Assembly: GCA_964649085.1 (NCBI GenBank)
Contig: CAZYPN010000004.1
Location: forward strand, 1-64,000
From: JADMJV01 sp964649085
GTDB taxonomy: Bacteria > Vulcanimicrobiota > Xenobia > Xenobiales > JADMJV01
DNA length: 64,000 bases
Direction of reading: 5' to 3'
Under the pieces are notes generated by a model. That model was not told where the DNA came from. It saw only the letters and a program-made list of their open reading frames with translations, and made no database searches. This document shows, piece by piece, positions 25,171 to 32,207 of the stretch; positions within the stretch are counted from its first letter, which is position 1, and each line of letters begins with the position of its first letter. The position numbers and the translations under genes were made by a program.

Positions 25171-25650
25171 ATGCCCTACAAAGACCCAAACAAGAAGCGA
25201 GCCAGCGCCCGCGAGGGCATGCGCCGGGTTCGCGAGCGACGCAGGCTGGAGAAGCTGGGGTGCGACTCAAATCCTGGGCCAAAGGTGGCCCCGGGCCCGA
25301 CTATGACCGTTCCAAGCCTCACCCGGGAGACCCTGACGCGAGAGCGCCTGTCCGAGGTGCTGCTCGAGCTGGGGTTGCTCTTTCTCGAGAAGGCTCGAAC
25401 CCAAGTCGAGGTGTGCCCCCGGGATGCGATCAGCCTGACGACCTTCGGGGCCGACCTGGTGAAGGCCAACATGCCGCTCAGCGACACAAACCAGATCCAG
25501 CGAGGCTCTGTCCTCGACGACCACCCCTTCTTTTTGAGGGATGACCTCTATATGGACCTCGCAGAGCGAATGCTGGAGCGCAGGAGCCAGCTGCAGGCCA
25601 AGCTGGAGGAAGAGCAGGCGGTGGGGTGCTCGTCCGAACCCTGGCCATAG
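25171..25650 (+). CDS. Hypothetical element protein with basic N-terminus
   Basis: 159 aa from ATG 25171, with AGGAGG 8 bases upstream. The first ~28 residues (MPYKDPNKKRASAREGMRRV) are strongly basic, a start often seen in small phage DNA-binding proteins including some small terminase subunits or HNH-associated proteins. The remainder is helical and acidic (LSEVLLELGLLFLEKA, MDLAERMLERRSQLQA). No clear family can be assigned. It is the last gene before the repeat-rich end. Confidence 0.55.
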   Translation: MPYKDPNKKRASAREGMRRVRERRRLEKLGCDSNPGPKVAPGPTMTVPSLTRETLTRERLSEVLLELGLLFLEKARTQVEVCPRDAISLTTFGADLVKANMPLSDTNQIQRGSVLDDHPFFLRDDLYMDLAERMLERRSQLQAKLEEEQAVGCSSEPWP

Positions 25651-25699
25651 TGCTTGACCCCAGGGGTTACAGGCCGCCTCTCGGGGTTGGCCTGGGGCC

Positions 25700-26042
25700 G
25701 CCGCCAGCGCGTGACAGCTGAGGGGTGACCCGTGACAACCACACCGCCCCGGCTGACACCCAAAAAACGGCTTGAAATCGTGCTTTGTGACGACGTGACA
25801 GCCGTGACAGACTTTTCAGCCCTTTCTCTGGGTGTGCGGTTTCGCGTTTTTGCTCAACCTGGTGCAACAGGGGCCGCTTTTGGGCTCCCAGGCCGCCTCT
25901 TTCCTTTGAGGGTGGCGAGTGGGGATTTTTGAGGGTCAAGTAATTCTTTCTGAGGGCTAATTGAGGGCGGGACTTTAGCCATATGGCATAAGGCTCAAGT
26001 GGTTTTTGAGGGTATTGAGGGTCACTTAGAGAGTGAGGGCCT
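25700..26042. repeat. Iteron-like repeat region, possible replication origin
   Basis: Two repeat families sit in a gene-free region. CGTGACA occurs at 25710, 25731, 25794 and 25803. (T)TGAGGG(T/C) occurs at about 25906, 25930, 25951, 25961, 26007, 26015 and 26033, all on the same strand, next to AT-rich runs. A 32-base segment at 25992-26023 matches 16007-16038 in inverted form with one mismatch. Clustered direct repeats beside AT-rich DNA in an element with its own primase suggest a replication origin. Confidence 0.6.
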
Positions 26043-26358
26043 ATAAGGTGTGATCGGAGGTAAGGGGACCCTCAGAAAGAACCTCCGACCTCCGGAAAAG
26101 AAAACAGCCCCCGCTGATGTTTTGCCGACACACGGGAGCTGCTGCTGTTCCAGTCTTTGACAACTGAATGCCCTGGGCCGGCTTTGGGAACCGTGCCCTG
26201 GGACCAGACTTCCCCGGCTTGGAGTTCGGACCTCCTGGCCGGGGAGTTCTGTTGTGTTTGGTCCTGTCGGTGATCACCAGGTGATCAAGAATGCTCTCTC
26301 GAGTGCCGCCGAAGAACCGTCTGTCGCTTTCAAACGGCTTAAAGTCGTTGATTGCGAC
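26043..26358. other. Right end of the element: subterminal repeats, no gene
   Basis: This holds a CGGAGGT/ACCTCCG inverted repeat (about 26056-26089) and three motifs also found near the left end in the same orientation: TGTCGGTGATCA..AGGTGATCAAG (26265-26289), GAAGAACCGTC.GTC (from 26311) and AAACGGCTT.AA.TCGT (26332-26348). They could be integrase or excisionase arm sites. Confidence 0.6.
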
Positions 26359-26404
26359 TGGCAGGAGTGACAGGATTCGAACCCGCGACCTACGGTTTTG
26401 GAGA
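26359..26404. repeat. Attachment site, tRNA-side copy
   Basis: The 46-base twin of 10780-10825; here it is the 3' part of the intact tRNA-Trp. The element lies between the two copies. Confidence 0.93.
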
Positions 26405-26435
26405 CCGCCGCTCTGACCAGCTGAGCTACACTCCT
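26359..26435 (-). tRNA. trnW: tRNA-Trp (CCA anticodon), CCA end encoded
   Basis: 77 bases read on the minus strand: acceptor AGGAGTG pairs with CACTCCT, then discriminator G and encoded CCA. The D arm (GCTC/GAGC), the anticodon loop CTCCAAA with CCA, the T arm around TTCGAAT and all stems close. It decodes UGG. Its promoter overlaps the stop of the nuclease gene and its mature 5' end is only about six bases from the predicted transcription start. The insertion has moved its terminator to 10745. Confidence 0.96.
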
Positions 26436-26447
26436 AAGTGCTCGCGT

Positions 26448-26476
26448 ATCATAAGCAAAACCGGCTCGGGCGTCAA
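26448..26476 (-). promoter_or_regulatory. Promoter of tRNA-Trp
   Basis: On the minus strand TTGACG, a 17-base spacer, and TATGAT (26448-26453). Directly after it comes ACGCGAGCA, the same sequence that follows the -10 of the rpsL promoter. The -35 lies in the last codons of the RNase gene. Confidence 0.85.
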
Positions 26477-28497
26477 TCGTCTTCCAGCACCGGGGTGACC
26501 CGCAGCGATTGTTCTCGCGGCCAGGCCACTTCGATGCGCACTTTGATCCGGGTTCCGGGCGGCAGGGGGCGGCGCGGCACCAGGGGGCAGTCGGTTTCGT
26601 AGCAGACCGGAATGATCTGCACCAGGTGCTTGTCGGGCAGGTTCTGCAGCACGACCGCGTCCAGCTCGGCCCAGCGACGCTGTTCCAGGTAGCGCAGGGT
26701 CCAGTAGAGCTTGCGCTCGCGCTCCAATTGCTCAGCCTGCTGACTGGTCCGCTCCAGGCGCTGATGCAGCGGTTCCATCTGCTCCAGGGTGTAGGCGGGC
26801 TGACCGCTGGCCAGATGGCTCTTGAGCTGGCGCTGGCTGAGCAAATCGGCGTAGCGGCGAATGGGCGAGGTCGACTGGCTGTAGGCATCGAGGCCCAGGC
26901 CGGCGTGGCGCGCCGGGGTCAGTCCCAGTTCGCCGCGCTTCATCCAGCGGCGCCACTTATGCAGGTTCTCGGGCGTGGGCGGCTCGTCCGAAGGAATGGC
27001 CTTCTCGGGGTTGGGCTGGCTACGAAAGACGGCCGCCAATCCATGTTCGGCCAGATACTCGCCGCTGAGGCGGTTGGCCAGGATCATCATCTCGCTGACG
27101 GTCACCTGTCCGGGTGCCTCGGCCTCGTCGCGGGTGATGACAATGGTTGGCTCTCCCCCTGCAACTTCTTCCACCCTCAGGTTGGCCCGTGGAAAGGGCA
27201 GCATAATGGCACCGGCCGCCTGTCGCTCCTGGCGCAGGCTCAGGGCGATGTCGTGCAGTTTGCACCAGGCCTCCCGCTGGCCTGCTTCGGCCTGCAGAGC
27301 CTGGTCGGCCTGTTGATAGGTCATGCGCCGGGTCACGCTGATGATGGTCGGGGCCATGCGGCTGGCCCCGCGCTGCAGGCTGGCGTCGAAGTCTACCAGG
27401 TAGGAAAAGGCCAGTCGGGGCTCGCCTACGTTGAGGCTGCACAGCTCATCGCCAAGCACGTCGGGCAGCATGCGAATCTTGCGCTCGGGCAGGTAAATGG
27501 TGGTGCCACGCTCCAGCGCCTCTTCGTCCAAAGGCGTCTCGGGCAGCACGTAGGCCGAGGCATCGGCGATGTGGATGCCCACGCGATAACCACCCTCGGG
27601 CAGCTCTTCCAGGGTTAGCGCGTCGTCGACCTCGGTGGTCCACTCGTCGTCGATGGTGAGGGCTTCCAGATGACGCAGATCCAGCCGGTTGGGGTCCTGC
27701 AGTCCCTGGCTCAGAAGCTCGCGGGCTTGCTCGGCCAGCCCCACCAGTTCGGGGGTGAACTCGATGGGCGGGTGGCAACGGTGTAGCTCCAGGAACTCAT
27801 CGGGACCCCAGATGCCGGCTTTGAGCATCACCTTGAAGGCGGCATCCTTGCCGCCGATTTCCAAATCCTTGAAGAGTTGCTGGATGTCCTTGAAGCGCGG
27901 GGCTTCCTGGCCGCTCAGAGCCACCTCGCGAATCCAGGTAAGATACTTGGACGGGGCGGCCTGCTCGCAGGGCTGTCCGTTCCAGAGGGCACGCAACCAG
28001 GTCATCACCTGCTCGCGCTCGCGGGCGCGCTCTTCTTCGGCCTGCAGACGCAAACGAGTCTCCTGTACCTGTTCGGCAGGGCGGGCCTGGTACAGGTCGC
28101 CTTTGCGCACAAACCACAGGCGGTCGTGGTGCAGGGCTCGATACAGCCCCGAGAGATGCTCGCACACGGGGGAACTGAATTGTAGAGAAGCCAGGTCGAC
28201 CAACGACAACCCCTGGGGCTCTTCGCTGGCCAGTTCCCACAACTCCTCAAGCTGGACCTCGCGGGCGCGCTGTTCGCGCCGCTGGGCCGCCGAGCGCAGC
28301 CACTCGACAATGCGCTGGTGGTCGCTGTCGGGCGGCAGCGTCTCTTTCGATTGCAAGACCACCTTGGCTCGCGGAACCTTGTCCTCGCGATTCTCTTCGG
28401 TGCGCACCTGCAGCTGATCTTTGCGGTCTACCGAGAGGCAGAGTGCGCACAGGAGCTTTTTGTTGTGGAAATACTCCACCAGGGTTCCGCTGGCCAT
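26473..28497 (-). CDS. RNase II/R-family exoribonuclease (RNB domain)
   Basis: 674 aa from ATG 28497 (MASGTLVEYFHNKKLL); the longer upstream frame lacks family features. The start resembles the GTLVEF beginning of cyanobacterial RNase II-like proteins rather than the cold-shock start of E. coli RNase R. The RNB core begins with DDEWTTEVDDALTLEEL, with the Asp cluster that binds the two metals, and continues with YLPERKIRMLPDVLGDELCSL and STSPIRRYADLL. It degrades single-stranded RNA 3' to 5'. The gene end contains the tRNA-Trp promoter. Confidence 0.9.
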   Translation of the reverse strand: MASGTLVEYFHNKKLLCALCLSVDRKDQLQVRTEENREDKVPRAKVVLQSKETLPPDSDHQRIVEWLRSAAQRREQRAREVQLEELWELASEEPQGLSLVDLASLQFSSPVCEHLSGLYRALHHDRLWFVRKGDLYQARPAEQVQETRLRLQAEEERAREREQVMTWLRALWNGQPCEQAAPSKYLTWIREVALSGQEAPRFKDIQQLFKDLEIGGKDAAFKVMLKAGIWGPDEFLELHRCHPPIEFTPELVGLAEQARELLSQGLQDPNRLDLRHLEALTIDDEWTTEVDDALTLEELPEGGYRVGIHIADASAYVLPETPLDEEALERGTTIYLPERKIRMLPDVLGDELCSLNVGEPRLAFSYLVDFDASLQRGASRMAPTIISVTRRMTYQQADQALQAEAGQREAWCKLHDIALSLRQERQAAGAIMLPFPRANLRVEEVAGGEPTIVITRDEAEAPGQVTVSEMMILANRLSGEYLAEHGLAAVFRSQPNPEKAIPSDEPPTPENLHKWRRWMKRGELGLTPARHAGLGLDAYSQSTSPIRRYADLLSQRQLKSHLASGQPAYTLEQMEPLHQRLERTSQQAEQLERERKLYWTLRYLEQRRWAELDAVVLQNLPDKHLVQIIPVCYETDCPLVPRRPLPPGTRIKVRIEVAWPREQSLRVTPVLEDD

Positions 28498-28552
28498 GCT
28501 CGGGCCTTTCGCCCCGAGGGATGACGTGCCTGCCCCGGGAATTCCCTCTCTC

Positions 28553-28997
28553 GTGGGCATTCTTTCCGAAGACACCAGCGACGAAGCCGAAGCGGTGCAG
28601 CTCTCTATATTGCGCACGATGCCCCAGAGTCGTAAGGCCGCAGTGCTTCAGTCTGCGCTGCGAGCCGGTTTGGGCCTTCGTCAGTCGGGAGGAGCGGAGA
28701 TGGACCCCTTTGATGGTCTCGCGCCAGAGGCCATTCGATCGCGCGCGTTTTCGGCGCTCTCAGCTTATGAGTGCGGGGGGCTAAGAGTTTCGCGTAGCAA
28801 CCCCCGAGGATATGGTGGTTGTGAAGTTGGAAGGGTATCGACTGGGAGGGGAGGTCGCCGACCGCCAGTGGCGCGATGTGCTGTCTCTGCTTCTGCTCTC
28901 GGCCTCGGATGTGAGCTACATGCGAACCTGGTCGGCCGAGTTGGGGGTGGCTGACCTGTTGGAGCGGGCCCTGCAGGAAGCCGGCCGGTCCGGTTGA
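28553..28997 (+). pseudogene. Remnant of a two-gene nucleotidyltransferase cassette
   Basis: Starting at GTG 28553 one frame reads SEDTSDEAEAVQLSILRTM, matching the start of a small protein that often precedes an AbiEii-like nucleotidyltransferase. After a stretch of six G near 28780, another frame reads ATPEDMVVVKLEGYRLGG and DRQWRDVL, then LGVADLLERALQEA to 28997, which resembles the C-terminal end of such a nucleotidyltransferase. The middle is missing and frames differ, so I read it as a deletion remnant. It lies between divergent RNase and IMPase genes. Confidence 0.5.
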
Positions 28998-29010
28998 GAA
29001 CAACTGGCGC

Positions 29011-29793
29011 ATGGAAGCCTATCTGCAACTGGCCCGCGAGGCCGCCCGGCTGGCCGGAGACCGTATTTTAGAAGCGCTGGAGGGCGGACGCACCGAAGTG
29101 CGCTACAAGGGCCCGCGCGACCCGGTGACGGTGGTCGACGAGGCCTGTCAGGAAATCATCCGCCAGCATCTTGTGGGGGCCTGTCCCGGGTTCGGCTTTT
29201 GGGGCGAAGAGGGGGGAGCCCGCTCGCGCGGCGAGGAGTGGTGCTGGATTGTCGATCCCATCGACGGCACGCGCAACTTTTGCCGGGGCTACCCCATGGT
29301 CGCCGTGAGCATCGCCCTGCAGCGGGCCGGTCAGGTGGTGCTGGGAGTGGTGCACGACCCGATCCGCCGCGAGGTGTTTTCGGCCGTGCGCGGGCAGGGG
29401 GCCTTTCGCAACCACCAGCGCCTGGAGGTCAGCACCACCTCGCAACTGGGCGAAGCCCTGCTGGTAACGGGTTTCGCCGCCGGACTGGAGGTTGAACACA
29501 CCCTGTTTTCGCGCTTTGAGCGGGCCAGCCAGGGGGTGCGCCGCGACGGTTGCGCCTCGCTCAACCTGTGCTATGTGGCCAGCGGTCGGCTCGATGCTTG
29601 CTGGCACCTGGGGCTCTCTCCCTGGGACGTGGCGGCGGGAGCGCTGCTGGTGGAAGAGGCCGGGGGCATGGTTACCGACTGCGCGGGGCGCCCCTTCACT
29701 CTGGAAGGTCGTCAGCTGGTGGCCAGCAACGTACGGCTGCATCGGCAGCTGGTCGAGGTTACTCGGGGCAGTACTTCCGCTGAATCTTATTGA
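29011..29793 (+). CDS. Inositol monophosphatase-family phosphatase
   Basis: 260 aa from ATG 29011. Family motifs are GEEGG (metal-binding Glu), WIVDPIDGTRNF (the IMPase signature with Asp ligands) and SPWDVAAGALLVEEAGG. These are Mg-dependent, Li-sensitive phosphatases acting on inositol-1-phosphate, histidinol phosphate or similar substrates; the substrate is not readable here. The 3' end overlaps the convergent kinase gene by 35 bases. Confidence 0.9.
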   Translation: MEAYLQLAREAARLAGDRILEALEGGRTEVRYKGPRDPVTVVDEACQEIIRQHLVGACPGFGFWGEEGGARSRGEEWCWIVDPIDGTRNFCRGYPMVAVSIALQRAGQVVLGVVHDPIRREVFSAVRGQGAFRNHQRLEVSTTSQLGEALLVTGFAAGLEVEHTLFSRFERASQGVRRDGCASLNLCYVASGRLDACWHLGLSPWDVAAGALLVEEAGGMVTDCAGRPFTLEGRQLVASNVRLHRQLVEVTRGSTSAESY

Positions 29794-31153
29794 GCTCGAT
29801 CTGAACCTCCACCAGGTTCTTGAAGCGCTTGGCCGGATCTTTGAGCAGCATGCGGTCGATGACGGCGTCGAGCTCTTCCGGGAGCTGAGACTTATATTCC
29901 CGCACCCGCGGCGGCGGCTCTTGCAGATGCTTCATCACCAGCGTCAGTGAGTCGGCCACCTCGAAGGGGCGGCGCCCGCTGACCATTTCAAACAGCATGA
30001 CGCCAAAGGCATACTGGTCGGTGGCCGGCATCAGCGTGCCACCGGTGATTTGCTCGGGGGCCATGTAGGCCGGGGTGCCAAAGGTGTCGCCGGTGCGGGT
30101 TACGTTCTCCGATTCGTCGCGCTTGGCCAGCCCCAGGTCCATGACTTTCACCAGCCCCTTGTTGGATACCATGATGTTGTCGGGCTTGAGATCGCGGTGC
30201 ACAATGCCCTTCTGGTGGGCGTGGATCAGTCCCTGAACAATGCCCAGGGCCAGCTTCAGCGCCTGGGGCAGGGGAAAGCCCTTCTCTGGCAGGCTATCAC
30301 GCAGCGTTTCCCCTTCCACATACTCCATAATGAGGTAGAGAATCTTGTTGTGTTCGCCATGATCGATCATGCGCACCACATTGGGATGGTCGAGCGTTCG
30401 CGAGATTTGAATCTCGCGGTTGAAGCGGCGGCGATACTCGATATCCTCGGCCAGGTCGGGGTTCATCACCTTGATGGCCACGGCCTCGTCCTCGCGCTTG
30501 GTCAGGGTGGAGACGCCTTTGTAGACCACGGCCATGCCGCCGGCTCCCAGGCGCTTCATGGTAACCCATTCGCCGAACTGTCGGCCCAAGAACAGATCGT
30601 CATCGGTGCGCAGGCTGTGCAGACGCTGGTTGAAGCGCCGGTCGCGCTCGCGCTCTTCCAAGAACGATTTGTAGCGGGGCAGCACCACGGTAAGGCCCAC
30701 GGCCGCCGCAATGCCGAGCAGGCCCAGGATGCCGCCGCTTACCAGGTAGTGCAGCTTGAACCACAGGACCACCCGCAGGGCAGCGGCTTGGGCTCCGGGG
30801 GCCGGCCGCAACTTGATGGGGTGGTCCAGGGGCCAGGTGGCCTCGCTGCCCAGCTTTCCCCAGTCGTCCCAGTCGACGATGGTGGTGGTGGGCAAATAAC
30901 CCCAGATCGGGGCCAGATGGTTGCCGGGCTCACCCGAAATGTAGAACGTGCTGTCGGTGCCCTGGCGATTGGGTCGAAACACGGAAATGGGTTCACCCAC
31001 ACGACCGTGCTCACTCAGGCTTTCGGCGGCCCAACTCACGTAGCCCACGGGAGGCTCGACCCAGAACGTCAACCGGCACAGTCGGTGGGCTTCCTTGGTG
31101 GGGTCGGCCCCGGCCAGCGCGACCATGGCCAGGGCCAACAGCCATTTGCGCAC
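29759..31153 (-). CDS. Membrane Ser/Thr protein kinase with N-terminal exported domain
   Basis: 464 aa. A signal peptide (MRKWLLALAMVALAGAD) leads to a ~115-residue exported domain, then a membrane segment (about 136-159, YLVSGGILGLLGIAAAVGL), then a cytoplasmic Hanks-type kinase. Kinase motifs are the G-loop LGAGGMAVVYKG (202-213), AIKVM, HRDLKPDN, DLG (in place of DFG) and APEQ. This topology is the reverse of PknB-like kinases, whose sensor is C-terminal. It is the last gene of the pseudopilin operon, two bases behind it, so it may sense an envelope signal and act on pilus assembly. Confidence 0.92.
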   Translation of the reverse strand: MRKWLLALAMVALAGADPTKEAHRLCRLTFWVEPPVGYVSWAAESLSEHGRVGEPISVFRPNRQGTDSTFYISGEPGNHLAPIWGYLPTTTIVDWDDWGKLGSEATWPLDHPIKLRPAPGAQAAALRVVLWFKLHYLVSGGILGLLGIAAAVGLTVVLPRYKSFLEERERDRRFNQRLHSLRTDDDLFLGRQFGEWVTMKRLGAGGMAVVYKGVSTLTKREDEAVAIKVMNPDLAEDIEYRRRFNREIQISRTLDHPNVVRMIDHGEHNKILYLIMEYVEGETLRDSLPEKGFPLPQALKLALGIVQGLIHAHQKGIVHRDLKPDNIMVSNKGLVKVMDLGLAKRDESENVTRTGDTFGTPAYMAPEQITGGTLMPATDQYAFGVMLFEMVSGRRPFEVADSLTLVMKHLQEPPPRVREYKSQLPEELDAVIDRMLLKDPAKRFKNLVEVQIELNKIQRKYCPE

Positions 31154-31155
31154 CT

Positions 31156-31797
31156 CTAGATGTGATTCCTCAGCATAACCTTCCGGAACAGTTCCACCGT
31201 CGCCTTACGATTCTTCTTGCCAGGAATGGATTTTTCCAGCCCCATGCGGATGGCATAGACCTCGCCACCCGTGGTGGGCTCTTTTTCGACCATGAACGAC
31301 TTGACCGAAAGTGCGTAGCTCTTCTCGCTGCCGTTGGTGGCGATGCAAATCTGCTGCAGGTTCCCTTTGGTGGTCTGCAGGGCCACGAAGGGAGTAAAAG
31401 GCAAGGTCAGGCCGGTGGGCTGCATGCCGTTGCGAAAGCGCTTACGCCAGACGCGCTGGTTGGGCTCGTCGTGGTAGACCACAATCAGTTCCTGAGTAAA
31501 CTCGAGTATCCCCGCCCCCAGCACCGGGCTGATCGGGTGAGTGGCCACGATCATGCCCTCACCGGCAGCCGCCGGGAAGGCCAGGGATATGCCCGTAGGC
31601 ACCGTGTTTTGCAGGTCCTGGGACACGCGGTCGATGGTGAACTGGCCCTGCTGCTGCAGTTCGGTCTTGATCTGCCCCTCTTGCACCAGCCCGAAGGAAG
31701 GCACCACCACCTGGAAGACGATCATCGAAAGGGTGAAGGCGATGCCCAGGGCGATGATCACCTCGAGCAAAGTCATGGCGCGGCGCTGGCGAGTCAT
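31156..31797 (-). CDS. Pseudopilin-like protein (PilW/GspJ type)
   Basis: 213 aa. The N-terminus RRAMTLLEVIIALGIAFTLS is a type IV prepilin signal: charged leader, cleavage before Met, Glu at +5 and a hydrophobic helix. The residue before cleavage is Ala, not the usual Gly. The C-terminal domain is beta-rich (AGEGMIVATHPISPVLG). It overlaps the preceding pilin gene by four bases and would be cut and methylated by a prepilin peptidase not in this window. Confidence 0.8.
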   Translation of the reverse strand: MTRQRRAMTLLEVIIALGIAFTLSMIVFQVVVPSFGLVQEGQIKTELQQQGQFTIDRVSQDLQNTVPTGISLAFPAAAGEGMIVATHPISPVLGAGILEFTQELIVVYHDEPNQRVWRKRFRNGMQPTGLTLPFTPFVALQTTKGNLQQICIATNGSEKSYALSVKSFMVEKEPTTGGEVYAIRMGLEKSIPGKKNRKATVELFRKVMLRNHI

Positions 31798-32207
31798 CGG
31801 GTGATATTGTGCAGATACATCGTGTGCTCCACCTGCTGGTTCCGATTGTGAAAGCGCCAGCGCACCGTTACCGTGGCCACCTTCAGGTGCTTTTCGTCGA
31901 CCGCTGCGCTGTCGGGGTGATAAAACACGTCCAGCGCGGGCGTGTAGGTAACGTCGTTATAGATCAGGGGCAAATAGCTGGGCTCGGCATCCACCCTGAC
32001 GTTGGCAAACTGGCGCGAGCGCAGATCTTCCAGGATAGTCTGGGCGAACGAGTCGGCCACGAGCTGGCACTCGCCGCGCCGGATCATCACCATGGAGCTG
32101 GGGTAAATGTTGACGACAAAGAGCACCACCATGCCGAAGATGAACGAGGCAAAGATGACTTCGGCCAGGCTGAACCCTCGTTTCACGGCTGCTGCACTTC
32201 TCTCCAA
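31794..32207 (-). CDS. Pseudopilin-like protein (PilV/GspI type)
   Basis: 137 aa. KRGFSLAEVIFASFIFGMVV is a standard prepilin signal with Gly before the cleavage site and Glu at +5. The remainder resembles a minor pilin head domain with SFAQTILEDLRSRQF. Its start lies within the end of the large PilX-like gene (25-base overlap), indicating tight coupling. Confidence 0.82.
   Translation of the reverse strand: MERSAAAVKRGFSLAEVIFASFIFGMVVLFVVNIYPSSMVMIRRGECQLVADSFAQTILEDLRSRQFANVRVDAEPSYLPLIYNDVTYTPALDVFYHPDSAAVDEKHLKVATVTVRWRFHNRNQQVEHTMYLHNITR

Noticed and set aside
10780..26404. Integrative conjugative element
   Set aside because: No relaxase, coupling protein or type IV secretion gene is visible between the att sites.
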